Below, piece after piece: positions 7,451-17,500 of a DNA stretch of 40,969 nucleotides; the first letter of the stretch is position 1, and every line of letters starts with the position of its first letter. The notes under the pieces were generated by a model. It was given only the letters and a program-made list of their open reading frames with translations. It was not told the DNA's origin and did not search any database. A program made the position numbers and the translations under genes. The stretch is from Isosphaeraceae bacterium (GTDB lineage Bacteria; Planctomycetota; Planctomycetia; Isosphaerales; Isosphaeraceae). The DNA lies in NCBI GenBank assembly GCA_025356475.1, contig JANXSX010000131.1, forward strand, positions 1 through 40,969. The letters are read 5' to 3'.

Positions 7451-8764
7451 GTGCAAACGATTCAAATCCAAGGTGGTCGGGTCATCGATCCAAGCCAGAA
7501 TATTGACATGATCACCGACGTCTGGCTTGGTCGTGGCCGGGTCCTGGCGATTGGCGGAAGTTCCGAAACTGCGGACATTGTCATTGATGCGACGGGCTTG
7601 ATCGTTTGCCCCGGCTTGATCGATGTCCACGTTCACCTCCGCGAGCCGGGCGACGAGCCCGACGAGACGATCGCCACGGGGGCTGCATCCGCCCTGGCAG
7701 GGGGTGTCACTAGCGTTGCTTGCATGCCAAACACGCGTCCCGCAATCGATAACAAAGGTGCTGCAGAGTTTGTCGTCCTCCAAGCCCAACGCGCGGGTAA
7801 GGCCAATGTCTATCCTGTTGGAGCCGTGAGCAAGGGGCGGGAGGGGCTGGAGTTGGCGGAACTTGGTGGACTCGTCGAAGGGGGAGCGGTTGCATTTACC
7901 GATGATGGGGCACCCGTGTCGTCGGCGTCGTTGATGCGCCGAGCTTTGCAATATGCGTTGATGTTCGACAAGGTGATCATGCAGCACTGCCAGGTCATGG
8001 AACTGACCGTAGGTGGGGTGATGAACGAGGGCTTCGAGTCTGCTCGGTTAGGCCTTCCAGGCATGCCGGCCGCCGCTGAGGACATCATGGTCGCGCGCGA
8101 TATCAGGTTGGCTGAGATCACGGGCGGAAGGGTCCATATCCAGCACGTCTCGACCTCCCGCGCTGTTGAGTTGATTAGTGAGGGACGTAGACGCGGAATT
8201 CGAGTCTCAGGCGAAGCGTGTCCGCACCACTTCACGCTCACGGATGAATGCCTCAAGGACTTCGATACCAACTTTAAGATGAATCCGCCGCTGCGGACTG
8301 CCGACGATGTGGCCGCTGTCATCGACGGCTTGCGGGACGGGACCTTGGAATTGCTGGCGACCGACCACGCCCCTCATGCTCGCGAGAAGAAGCTTCGCGA
8401 GATTGACCAGGCTCCCTTCGGAATCGTCGGCTTGGAGACCTTGATTCCGATCACGGTTCATGGGCTGGTCGAACCAGGCCACCTGACCTGGCCCGAAGTG
8501 ATCCGCAAGCTAACGATCGCCCCCGCCGAGCTCTTGGGAATTCCCAAGGGGACGCTCAAACCGGGTGCCGATGCCGACGTCACGATCATCGACCCGAACA
8601 TTAAGTGGAAGATCGACCCGACCAAGTTTGTCTCCAAGAGTCGAAATACCCCTTACGGTGGCTGGGATGTCAAAGGGCGAGCCCACACGGTGATCGTCAA
8701 CGGCGAGATCCGCTACACCATGCCCGGGGTTGAACATCGTAACCGGTCGAATCCCACTGCCTGA
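7451..8764 (+). CDS. pyrC: dihydroorotase, type I
   Basis: PyrC cyclises carbamoyl aspartate to dihydroorotate. The 437-residue product carries metal-binding DVHVHLREPG (His60, His62), the MPNTRPAIDN loop, HCQ and HVST histidines and the catalytic ATDHAPHAREK. All are intact, so this is not the inactive pyrC-like subunit found beside some pyrB genes. The frame is open from a TTG at 7439, but GTG 7451 is preferred because a GGGG box lies 6 bases before it and homologues begin a few residues before the first IQGGRVIDP strand. It follows pyrB by about 60 bases that hold no hairpin of note. Likely transcribed from the promoter before pyrR. Confidence 0.96.
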   Translation: MQTIQIQGGRVIDPSQNIDMITDVWLGRGRVLAIGGSSETADIVIDATGLIVCPGLIDVHVHLREPGDEPDETIATGAASALAGGVTSVACMPNTRPAIDNKGAAEFVVLQAQRAGKANVYPVGAVSKGREGLELAELGGLVEGGAVAFTDDGAPVSSASLMRRALQYALMFDKVIMQHCQVMELTVGGVMNEGFESARLGLPGMPAAAEDIMVARDIRLAEITGGRVHIQHVSTSRAVELISEGRRRGIRVSGEACPHHFTLTDECLKDFDTNFKMNPPLRTADDVAAVIDGLRDGTLELLATDHAPHAREKKLREIDQAPFGIVGLETLIPITVHGLVEPGHLTWPEVIRKLTIAPAELLGIPKGTLKPGADADVTIIDPNIKWKIDPTKFVSKSRNTPYGGWDVKGRAHTVIVNGEIRYTMPGVEHRNRSNPTA

Positions 8765-8838
8765 TCGCCCAATTTGCCGAAACGAACCCAATTGCGTACC
8801 CTTAACGAAGGCCCAACCGCGATAATCGAGACCCGTGC

Positions 8839-9444
8839 ATGCGATTGCTGATCGACGGCTACAACGTGATGTATGCCGGCGGCCTGCTCGGTAAGAGGTT
8901 CGGCCCGGACGGGTTTCGGAAGGCTCGAAGTCGGTTCCTCGCAGATGTGGCTGGGACACTTGGACCAGTTGAAGCGTATCTCACGACCGTTGTCTTTGAC
9001 GCCTCGGTCGCGCATGACGATCGACCTACCGTCACGAGACACAACGGGATCGAGGTCATTTATGCTGTGAATGACGAGAATGCTGACGCTCGGATTGAGG
9101 AGTTGATCTCCAAGCATTCCAGCCCCAAACTCCTGACTGTCGTCTCCTCAGATCTCAGGGTTCGGACGGCGGCATCGCGGCGGAAGACAAAGCTCATGAC
9201 TGCGGACCAGTTTTGGGTCGACCTTGCAACGCGCAAACAAATCCTTGCTCATCCCAAATCGCCGCCAGTCGAGCCTCCCGCCCGTCAACATGGCCTCAAT
9301 GAGCAGGAATCTCGATATTGGCAGAAGCAGTTTGCCGACGTGACCGACATGCCCGAGGTCCGACAGGCTCTCAACCAAGAGACCGTATTCCTGACCGACG
9401 AGGAGATCGCTCAGCTCGAACGAGAGATCGAGCAAGAGCTTTAG
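8839..9444 (+). CDS. YacP-like NYN domain protein, putative RNase
   Basis: This 201-residue protein begins with [14 protein letters not shown], the signature strand of NYN/YacP domains, which share the PIN-type nuclease fold. Acidic residues that would bind metal are Asp6, the VVFDAS aspartate, [10 protein letters not shown] and VVSSDLRVR. In Bacillus the related Rae1/YacP cleaves mRNA at the ribosome. The C-terminal 60 residues are a charged, probably helical tail unlike the core family. It lies 74 bases after pyrC on the same strand and could be the last gene of that unit. RNase activity is inferred from family membership only. Confidence 0.85.
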   Translation: MRLLIDGYNVMYAGGLLGKRFGPDGFRKARSRFLADVAGTLGPVEAYLTTVVFDASVAHDDRPTVTRHNGIEVIYAVNDENADARIEELISKHSSPKLLTVVSSDLRVRTAASRRKTKLMTADQFWVDLATRKQILAHPKSPPVEPPARQHGLNEQESRYWQKQFADVTDMPEVRQALNQETVFLTDEEIAQLEREIEQEL

Positions 9445-9565
9445 GCGAGCGGTGGGGTCTAGAAGCCGCCACAATCGCTATGGTACAAACGGGTCTCGAC
9501 GTGAGACTGTCGGGCTCCGCCCTCCGATCTTGACCTGCGAACTCCCACCCAAGGCTCGCCCGACG

Positions 9566-10816
9566 ATGAAAGTTCATGAGTACCAGGCCAAGGACCTCCT
9601 TCGAGCCGCCGGTGTGGCCGTTCCCGACGGGATTGTGATCACCTCCCCAGACGAAGCGGCAGCCGCCTTCACGAAACTGGGCGGCGGTTTGATTGTGGTG
9701 AAGGCTCAAGTTCATGCCGGTGGTCGCGGAAAAGGGGTCGCGATTGGGCCTGAAGTCGATCGTGCCCTGGCTCTCGAAATCGCGTCTGGTGTGAAGCCTC
9801 GTCCGGACGGGATGGCCAAAGGGGTGCAACTCGTCAAGACCGCAGAAGCGGCCACCCACGCAGCGGCGAGCCTACTCGGCAAGACCCTGGTTACATATCA
9901 GACTGGTGCCGTCGGACAAGCGATCACCAAGGTTTTGATCACGGTTGGCCATGATATCGTCAAGGAACTCTACCTCGGTTTGGCGGTGGATCGGGCACTC
10001 CAAATGCCGGTTTTGATGGCGACGACCGAAGGTGGCGTCGACATCGAACAAGTTGCCCACGAAACCCCTGAGAAGATCCATCGCGAGCCAATTGATGTTG
10101 GGCTCGGCCTCCAGGATTTCCAGGCTCGCAAGATTTGTAAGGCTCTAGGTCTTTCAGGCCCGACCGCAGTTAACGGCGCGAAGTTCCTCAAGAACTTCGT
10201 GAAGTTCTTCCTGGATACGGATGCCTCGCTCGCCGAGATCAACCCGCTGATTGTCACCGACAAGGGTGAGGTTCTGGCGCTCGACGCCAAGCTCAACTTT
10301 GATGATAATGCAATGTTCCGACACAAGGACATTGCTGCGCTAATCGATGTCGCGGAAGAGGATCCCAACGAGCTTCGGGCCGGTCAATCAGGCCTCTCCT
10401 ACGTCAGCCTCGACGGTGATATCGCTTGCCTGGTCAACGGGGCTGGACTGGCGATGAGCACCATGGACTTGATCAAGTATCACGGCGGCGAGCCTGCCAA
10501 CTTTCTCGATGTCGGTGGCGGAGCCAACAAGGATCAAGTTCTCGAAGCGTTCCGGATCCTCCTGGGTGACCCGAACGTCAAAGCGGTGCTCGTCAATATT
10601 TTCGGCGGAATCATGAGGTGCGACACGATCGCTGCTGCGATCTTGGCTGCATACGACGAGATCGATTTCACCATTCCGCTCGTTGTCCGACTTGAAGGGA
10701 CCAACGTCGAGGCTGGGAAGAAGCTACTCGACGAGAGCGGTCGCAAGATCATCACCGCCGTTGGCCTGACCGACGCCGCGAAAAAGGTTGTCGCCGCTGC
10801 CAAGGGTGCTGCCTAA
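9566..10816 (+). CDS. sucC: succinate--CoA ligase, beta subunit
   Basis: SucC carries the nucleotide-binding (ATP-grasp) and part of the catalytic machinery that interconverts succinyl-CoA and succinate with ATP or GTP synthesis in the TCA cycle. Seen in order: [72 protein letters not shown] and [12 protein letters not shown] 9566 begins exactly at the canonical N-terminus; the open frame upstream has no homology. At 416 residues it is about 25 longer than the E. coli protein. sucD follows after 132 bases with no gene between. Confidence 0.97.
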   Translation: MKVHEYQAKDLLRAAGVAVPDGIVITSPDEAAAAFTKLGGGLIVVKAQVHAGGRGKGVAIGPEVDRALALEIASGVKPRPDGMAKGVQLVKTAEAATHAAASLLGKTLVTYQTGAVGQAITKVLITVGHDIVKELYLGLAVDRALQMPVLMATTEGGVDIEQVAHETPEKIHREPIDVGLGLQDFQARKICKALGLSGPTAVNGAKFLKNFVKFFLDTDASLAEINPLIVTDKGEVLALDAKLNFDDNAMFRHKDIAALIDVAEEDPNELRAGQSGLSYVSLDGDIACLVNGAGLAMSTMDLIKYHGGEPANFLDVGGGANKDQVLEAFRILLGDPNVKAVLVNIFGGIMRCDTIAAAILAAYDEIDFTIPLVVRLEGTNVEAGKKLLDESGRKIITAVGLTDAAKKVVAAAKGAA

Positions 10817-10948
10817 GGGGAAACATTCGAGTTGAGAGCCTAACATGCTCTTAACTTCGGATCGACCCTTGGCCAACACCGATTTCGATCCATAGACCCA
10901 AACCGACCATGCTGCAAATCGCATAAGCCACGTTCTGAGGATTGCCTG

Positions 10949-11827
10949 ATGAGCATCTTGGTTGGCAAAGAAACACGTTTGATCTGCCAGGGAATCACCG
11001 GTAAGGCGGGGGCGTTCCACTCCGAGCAGTGTCGCGACTACGGTACCAGTCTTGTCGGTGGAGTGACCCCAGGTCGCGGCGGCCAGACAACCTTGGGTGT
11101 CCCCGTTTTTGACACATGCCACGAGGCAGTTGAGAAGACCGGTTGCAACGCCACGATGATCTTCGTCCCGCCGCCGGGCGCGGCCGACGCGATTCTGGAG
11201 GCGGCCGACGCTGGAATTGAGTTGATCGTGGCGATTACTGAGGGCATTCCCGTCCTTGACATGGCCCGAGCGGTCGATTACTTGCGAGCCCATCACCCGC
11301 GTGCTCGCTTGATCGGTCCCAACTGCCCCGGGGTAATTACTCCGGGTGCTTGCAAGATCGGCATCATGCCAGGTTACATCCATAAGCCGGGACGAGTTGG
11401 GCTTGTCAGCCGTTCAGGCACCCTGACCTACGAAGGGGTCTGGCAACTTACGAGTCTTGGCATTGGCCAGAGTACCTGCGTTGGGATCGGTGGCGACCCT
11501 GTGAATGGAACATCCTTTAGCGAAGTTCTGATGATGTTTGAGGATGACCCTGACACTGATGCCATCCTGATGATGGGCGAGATCGGCGGCAACGCCGAAG
11601 AACTTGCCGCTGGACTCAAAGCGTCGGGCAAGATTACCAAACCGATGGCTGCGTTCATTGCCGGTCAGACAGCACCGCCCGGCAAGCGGATGGGACATGC
11701 CGGCGCGATCATCTCGGGCGGTTCGGGCAAGGCCTCCGATAAGATCGATGCCCTTGAAGCTGCTGGAATCCGGGTCGCCAAGAGCCCAGCCGACATGGGG
11801 GCAACCTTAAAAGCAGTCCTTCGCTAA
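10949..11827 (+). CDS. sucD: succinate--CoA ligase, alpha subunit
   Basis: SucD binds CoA in its N-terminal Rossmann-like domain and holds the phosphohistidine. The 292-residue product shows [23 protein letters not shown], the [11 protein letters not shown] segment and the active-site block with [12 protein letters not shown], where His250 is the phosphorylated residue. ATG 10949 has GAGG about 9 bases upstream. It forms the expected pair with sucC and is followed after 7 bases by the Nudix gene, which is probably cotranscribed. Confidence 0.97.
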   Translation: MSILVGKETRLICQGITGKAGAFHSEQCRDYGTSLVGGVTPGRGGQTTLGVPVFDTCHEAVEKTGCNATMIFVPPPGAADAILEAADAGIELIVAITEGIPVLDMARAVDYLRAHHPRARLIGPNCPGVITPGACKIGIMPGYIHKPGRVGLVSRSGTLTYEGVWQLTSLGIGQSTCVGIGGDPVNGTSFSEVLMMFEDDPDTDAILMMGEIGGNAEELAAGLKASGKITKPMAAFIAGQTAPPGKRMGHAGAIISGGSGKASDKIDALEAAGIRVAKSPADMGATLKAVLR

Positions 11828-11834
11828 GGTGCCC

Positions 11835-12416
11835 ATGCCCAATCCAACGAACCCGTGGATAAGGCTTTCAGGTCGAGTCACCTATCAGAACCCCTGGATT
11901 TCGGTTCGCGAGGATCAGGTCATCCGACCCGATGGCCAGCCGGGCATCTATGGAGTCGTCGAGTTCAAAAATAGGGCGATCGGCGTTCTGCCGGTCGAGT
12001 CGGACGGCAGTATCTGGCTGGTCGGCCAGTACCGGTACACGCTTGGAATCTACTCCTGGGAAATCCCCGAGGGAGGCTGTCCTGACGGTGAAGAGCCCAT
12101 TGACGCGGCCCGTCGGGAACTTCGTGAGGAGACCGGCCTGACTGCAGACAGGATTGAGCCCCTTGGCGGATTGCTCCACCTCTCCAACTCGGTCTCGAAT
12201 GAATCGGGCTTGCTGTTCCGGGCGTCGGGTCTGACCGCCGGCCTAAGTGATCCCGAAGGGACGGAACGACTTCTTGTCCGCAGAGTCTCGTGGGCTGAAG
12301 CCATCTCGATGTTAGCGGTCGGGCAGATCACCGATGCCCTCAGCGTAATCGCACTTCTTTATGAGTCTATGCGTCGATCAGCGATCGAAGCTGACGCGGG
12401 CTGCAACATTCCGTGA
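11835..12416 (+). CDS. Nudix hydrolase, ADP-ribose pyrophosphatase type
   Basis: The 193-residue protein contains a complete Nudix box, GGCPDGEEPIDAARRELREE then TGL, whose glutamates bind Mg. The flanking sequence (SVREDQVIRPDG early, VEFKNRAIGVLPV, then the VGQYRYTLGIYSWEIPEG strand) is that of the ADP-ribose/NDP-sugar pyrophosphatase group rather than MutT. ATG 11835 is preferred over GTG 11829 because AAGG sits 5 bases before it. It follows sucD closely. Its last 39 bases overlap the end of the convergent amidase gene. Substrate is not certain. Confidence 0.9.
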   Translation: MPNPTNPWIRLSGRVTYQNPWISVREDQVIRPDGQPGIYGVVEFKNRAIGVLPVESDGSIWLVGQYRYTLGIYSWEIPEGGCPDGEEPIDAARRELREETGLTADRIEPLGGLLHLSNSVSNESGLLFRASGLTAGLSDPEGTERLLVRRVSWAEAISMLAVGQITDALSVIALLYESMRRSAIEADAGCNIP

Positions 12417-13304
12417 CTTCGGCTTAGCGTGAAAGATCGCCTCGCGAGGGAAGAGTTCGCCTGGGCACGTGGTCGGACCCGACGCGACGTGGTTGTGAGT
12501 CTCGACACGATCGGTCGGGATCCGGTAGCGATCTTCAAGGTAAGCAACGAGGGCGCGGGCCGATTCAACCTGTTTCTCTGTGGGCGGAGACTGGTTGAGG
12601 TCACCGACCAAGCAGATCCCAATCCCATATTCATTGGCGTCAGGGTTCTTGGCGTCGCGGCAATGGACCCCAGCCTTCTGGTTCATCCAGCGACGCGCAA
12701 CTTCGATCTGTCCGTCGGGACTCTCGGTGCCATTACCGATCACAAAGTGGTAGCCGCAGCCGTCGATACCGAGGGCCTTACGATGTTCTCGATCGATCTG
12801 AGCGTAGCTTCCCTCAGCATGCGCGCTATGGTGGACGACCACATACTTCCATGGCTTATCCGCTTTGGGAGGCAAAAAGAGATCGTCCGGGTTAATGATG
12901 AAGGGACGAACCTCGCCTCGAAGGGCGGCCAGTTTGGCCTTCGGAGCCGTTCGCGACGCACTGGGACGGGTCAAGCCGGGACCAGCTTCGGATTCGATCG
13001 ACTTCAGACCCGGCTCATCACTGCCACTCGGGCGACGGGGCATGGGAGTCGCTCTGGGAGGAACCTCATCCGGAAGAGACGGAGTGGAAGGTTGGATCGA
13101 ATCGCCGAACGTCGGCGTACTCGGCTCAAGCATGCTAGGGGCCGGGCTAACTGCGGCTGGCATTAGCGGTTCTGACAAATACACCGGCCTCATTGATGAG
13201 CGACCCTGCCTGCAGCCAGTCTGACAGAGAAGTAGCACAGCAATCGGTAGCACAATGCCCCAGCGAGCGCGGACCACGGACGAGGTCATTAATGAATGAG
13301 CCAT
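12378..13304 (-). CDS. N-acetylmuramoyl-L-alanine amidase (amidase_2) in the envelope
   Basis: This 308-residue protein has an N-terminal hydrophobic segment (residues 16-28) ending in a Cys-containing TGC31, so it is either a lipoprotein with an unusual lipobox or a secreted protein. A low-complexity Pro/Ser-rich linker follows (about 40-125). The amidase_2/PGRP domain occupies about 152-292: VVVHHSA with zinc ligands His158/His159, GCGYHFVIGNG, GIGICLVGD, and HNHVASGPTTCPG supplying His272 and Cys280. Such enzymes cut the bond between MurNAc and the stem peptide. ATG 13304 has GGAG 7 bases upstream; the frame's extension to a TTG at 13376 is unlikely. The 3' end overlaps the convergent Nudix gene by 39 bases. 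Confidence 0.88.
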   Translation of the reverse strand: MAHSLMTSSVVRARWGIVLPIAVLLLCQTGCRQGRSSMRPVYLSEPLMPAAVSPAPSMLEPSTPTFGDSIQPSTPSLPDEVPPRATPMPRRPSGSDEPGLKSIESEAGPGLTRPSASRTAPKAKLAALRGEVRPFIINPDDLFLPPKADKPWKYVVVHHSAHAEGSYAQIDREHRKALGIDGCGYHFVIGNGTESPDGQIEVARRWMNQKAGVHCRDAKNPDANEYGIGICLVGDLNQSPPTEKQVESARALVAYLEDRYRIPTDRVETHNHVASGPTTCPGELFPREAIFHAKPKSRNVAARVSFDR

Positions 13305-13501
13305 GAGACGTCTCCAGATCGAATAGTTCGTGATCTCGGCGGCGAGTTCGTGGGGTGCGGAACCTAGCAGATGCAACGGCTGTGCCGAAGACGATCACTG
13401 GAGGCTCAACGATGAGGCCCAATCTTCTCGCAATCGACTCAAGTCTACACGCCGTTTCGCCGACGGGCCGAAATTCGGGGAGAATTTTCCAAGATTTTCT
13501 C

Positions 13502-13533
13502 AAGCCCAATCGGTCTCGCGACCGAGTGGGCTT
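13502..13533 (-). terminator. long hairpin downstream of the epimerase gene
   Basis: A 14-base stem (13502-13515 with 13520-13533, one A-G mismatch) closes a 4-base loop, ending in AAGCCCA/TGGGCTT. It lies 28 bases past the stop of the epimerase operon, the position expected for a terminator on the minus strand. No clear U-tract follows, so strength is uncertain. Confidence 0.5.
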
Positions 13534-13561
13534 TGTAAAATGGACTTAGACGGCGAGGCGA

Positions 13562-14548
13562 TTATTCCAAGGCCGGTAGGAACGATTTCACCGTCAAATT
13601 CAACCCATCCGCGAAATTCACTCTAGGCTCATAACCGAGCACTTTTTGAACCCGATTCAGGTCGGCTAGCGAGTGCAGGACGTCCCCAGCCCGGGCTGGC
13701 TTGAATTCTGGTTCGAGCGACGTTCCCAGAATCGAGTTGATCGTGGTGACGAGATCGATCAGGCTGATCCGCTCGCCAGTGCCCACATTGACGACAGTCC
13801 CTTGAAGAGGCGTGGTCGAGCCCATTGCCATTAAGTTGGCGGCCACGACGTTGGCGACGTAGGTGAAGTCGCGAGTCTGCAACCCGTCCCCCAGGATCGT
13901 CGGTCGCTTTCCCGTGCTCATCTGGTTGATGAAGAGCGAGATGACGCCACTGTAAGGGCTCGTTGGGTCCTGTCTGGGCCCGAAGATATTGAAGTAGCGA
14001 AGACTGATTCCATCGAGCCCCATCGTCTTCGCGTAAACTTCGACGTAGTGTTCACCCGCCAGCTTGCTCGCCGCGTAGGGACTGAGCGGATGCGGCATGA
14101 TGCCCTCGTGCTTCGGCAATTCTTCCGTGTCTCCGTAGGCGCTACTCGACGCTGAAAAGACGAAACGCTTCACTCCAGCGAGCCGTCCTGCCTCCAGAAG
14201 ATTCAAAGTTGCGGTCGGTCCACTACGATGCGACTCAATAGGCTCGCGAACTGATCGGGGTACGCTCGGAATTGCCGCGAGATGGAAGATGCAATCTACG
14301 CCCTCCACAGCTCGTTGACAGACATCGAAGTCGGAGACATCGCCATCGAGCCACTCATAACCTTGGAGGTGGTCGAGGTTGCGCCGGTAACCCGTCGCGA
14401 GGTTATCGACAACGCGAACCGGGCGACCCTGAGCGAGCAATGCCTCGGTGAGGTGCGACCCAATAAAACCTGCGCCGCCTGTTACCAAGACTCGTCCATG
14501 CGAATTCATGTTCAATCGACTCTCAAGTGCGTTAGAAAAGGGATTCAT
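13562..14548 (-). CDS. NAD-dependent sugar-nucleotide epimerase (GalE/WbpP-like)
   Basis: A 328-residue extended SDR enzyme. VLVTGGAGFIGSHL at about 20-33 binds NAD; catalytic YxxxK is Tyr158-Lys162 (SPYAASK), with the Ser-rich FSASSSAYGD strand before it. The NIFGPRQDP segment is typical of UDP-sugar 4-epimerases, including UDP-GlcNAc and UDP-glucuronate forms; the exact sugar cannot be read. ATG 14548 overlaps the stop of the upstream kinase/nucleotidyltransferase gene as ATGA, indicating translational coupling; ATG 14509, nearer the Rossmann motif, is an alternative. It is the last gene of a three-gene operon making and then converting a nucleotide sugar. Confidence 0.92.
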   Translation of the reverse strand: MNPFSNALESRLNMNSHGRVLVTGGAGFIGSHLTEALLAQGRPVRVVDNLATGYRRNLDHLQGYEWLDGDVSDFDVCQRAVEGVDCIFHLAAIPSVPRSVREPIESHRSGPTATLNLLEAGRLAGVKRFVFSASSSAYGDTEELPKHEGIMPHPLSPYAASKLAGEHYVEVYAKTMGLDGISLRYFNIFGPRQDPTSPYSGVISLFINQMSTGKRPTILGDGLQTRDFTYVANVVAANLMAMGSTTPLQGTVVNVGTGERISLIDLVTTINSILGTSLEPEFKPARAGDVLHSLADLNRVQKVLGYEPRVNFADGLNLTVKSFLPALE

Positions 14549-17500
14549 ACTGAGAATTGACAGAGCGAGCGGACATACTCACAACTGCCGTCATTAGCCC
14601 AACCGTCGAGCTGGGCTGCATCCTTGAGCTGTTGGCCGCGACGTCGATCGACCGCGAGGAATGACGATGAGACGTCGGAAAGTGACGTCAAATCTCCCCA
14701 GAGCTTCTCGAACTGGGCAACGGGAAACACATCTTCCTGAGCATGGCCCCAGCGTCGCTTGACATCCTTGATCGTCACGTAGGTTGGCACCCGTGCTGCC
14801 AAGCTCCGCACCGCCGCCGAAACCTTCTCTGGGCTGGAAGCCAGGTCGACACGAGAGAGTCTCATCGAAGCAAGGAATGCATCGATATTCACCCACGTAG
14901 TCAAAGTATTATAATAGCGAAGTTTGAACTCAGTGTCTTCGCGAGGTTGGGCCAATCCCTCCAGGAGACGCAATCGACCAGCAACTCGGGCGAGGCCTCC
15001 GCCACGATCCTCAATCCGCCGAGGAATGACCTCAAAGCTGAGAACCGCCCCCCGATCGAGAACTTCACCGAACACACTTGGATCAAGATTGGCCCCGAGC
15101 GTATCGATGTTATGGACCATCAACCATTCGACACTCGGTTGGTCAGCCAGGAGTCTCGCCAACACGCCGTTACGAAGCATGTTGGGAACTTCATAAAAGT
15201 GTCCAGGGGGATTAAACCGCTGGATCGGCACATTATCATTATAGTCTGAACCTTCCCCTTTTGAACGAGCCCAGTCGAGGATCGCGCGTCGCCCCGCTTC
15301 GCGAACCTTCTGCTTATTCTCGTCCAGAGTCTCGTGAATTTGCTCTTCCCAAAGAAACGTCAAGTCACGCGCCATCGGTACGAGACGCTGCCCGATCGAC
15401 TGACCTGGCGAGAGATAGGTCGGCCCCTGATGCCCGTAATTCTTGGTGCGATCCAAGTGGCGCTCGATCGCGTTATGTGTCAAAAAACTGGTGGTCACCA
15501 CATGGGGAATCGTCGCATCATAAGTATCTTGCGTCCGTTGCGTCTTCGCCAGGTGCATTTCTAGGAAGCTACGATGCTTTCCATCGAGCATCAAGAACGG
15601 ATTGATCGCCTTGACGACCCCAGCCCCCGTTGTCCAGCGACTGCCGACCCCTGCCGCCAACGAAACCACGGCAACCTTCCCCGCCCGGATCGCGTCCTCC
15701 CCACGACGAGTTGCGGCCTCTGAAGGATGGGCCGATTGAGCCTGGATCAGGTCGGAATCTTCAACGTCGCGAATATCGGTGTCGACCGGAAGACGGTTAC
15801 GAGCGAGGCCGATTCTGCCGCGCTGCAAATCGTCTCGGAGTTGGGCATGCTGTACAGGATCAAAGCCGTTTTCACGCTTTTGACGCTCGGTTTCCTGATC
15901 CCAATTCGAAGTGGCTCCGCCTGCCGATCGCATCACTGGAAACAGGTTGTTAATCATCGTCCTGAAGACGCGGAGTAGCTCACCCGTATCTTTTGACCCG
16001 TTGGCGAAGTGGTCAACATCCGCCATCCTCAGAGGGTCGACCGTCCCGGCAGGTGCGGCGATCATGGTCGGAACTTGGATCGTATAGTAGCGAGGAGGCA
16101 TGAGTGCCGCCGACCCGACTGCGAGCTCCGAATAGGTTCCGTTGGGATTGATCTTGAAGTCGTAGACGACAGGTTCCATCGCGAAGGGGAGCGCATCGTC
16201 AAGGTCCGACTTGACCTTGTGCATGATCTTGCGAATCGTGTCGCGGAACGCCTCGCGGCGGTGCGGGGCCACAAAGAAACCCATCCCACCCCCCGACATC
16301 CCTCCCAGCATCAAGAACCCCCAGAAATCTTCACCAAGCTCGGCCTTTGCCCCTTCAATGATGGCCTCGGTGAATCGGTTACTGACCCAGGGGATGATCG
16401 CTTTGAGTGGCCCTTGCCAGTTTTGCATGGTGAGCGAACCGAGACGACGGATGTCTGCCGCTTGAACCGCCTCGACGATCTGTCGATAGATCTCCAAAGC
16501 CTCAGAACGGGCATTCCATTCCGATTTCGAGCGGAGAAGATATTTCTCTGTCACCATGTTCAGGATGGGTCCAACATTCTGAGCCATGCCGCCATGTACA
16601 AGAACCAAGCTGTCCGCGAGTGCGGAATTGAAGCCTGTTGTGGAAGTATCCAACAAAGTATGTGAGGGCAGAAGCCTTCCTTGGCTTACGTTCCACTCAG
16701 GATCTTCGTCTCCGGTCGTCTCCCCTTGAATCAGCTTCACTCCGGGGAAGACACCCCCCGAATCTTGCCAACCCCCGCCCGATCCCCCAAGCCACTCGCC
16801 GAGAATTGCGCGTGAGACGACGACCCTCGCCTCGTCCATCTCCAAAGCCCCGACCAGGTTTCTCGCCTGGGAAGTGGCTCGCATCATCAGACTGATCAAG
16901 GAGGCTAGGAGATTCGTTGAGACTGCAAGACGAGACCCCTTCGGAATATCGTTCACCTTGCTAACGATCTCAATCCCATGCCCAGGGCGAACAATCTGTG
17001 CCAACAACTCATCGAGCTTGGCCGACGTCCCCTCCAGGGACGGCGGGATTAACCCGGAAGCAATCACACCTGCTTTCACAAGTCCCAAGTAATCATTTCC
17101 AAAATTGAACAATTCTTCAAGCGTTTGGACATCCTTGCATGCGTTCAAGTCGATCGAGGTTAATCGCAAGACGGGTTCCGTGATGATCCGGAGGCGAGTC
17201 TCAATCGGGGGCAGGGGGGCTGTGTCGCGACCATGGACCCCGAGGTCCACGGAGATGTTCAGAACGCGCGCACCCTCGGGGTAGTCCATACCGAGGAAGA
17301 AAATGTCGGACCAAGCACTATGGGTCAGGTCGAGCCGGACGGGGGTGCGTTCAATCAGGATTGGGAAAAGGCCATCATCATCTCGTTCAAGTAGCCTTGG
17401 ATGAATCCGGATGGGGTGCTCGGACGTCTGCCCGACCCGGAACATCCAACGGTTTCCCCGACAACTTCGCACGGATCGGCGGACTTGATCGGCGAGTGTT

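Noticed and set aside
12429-13166. 245-codon plus-strand frame
   Set aside because: Antisense to the amidase, whose zinc ligands and domain are clear.
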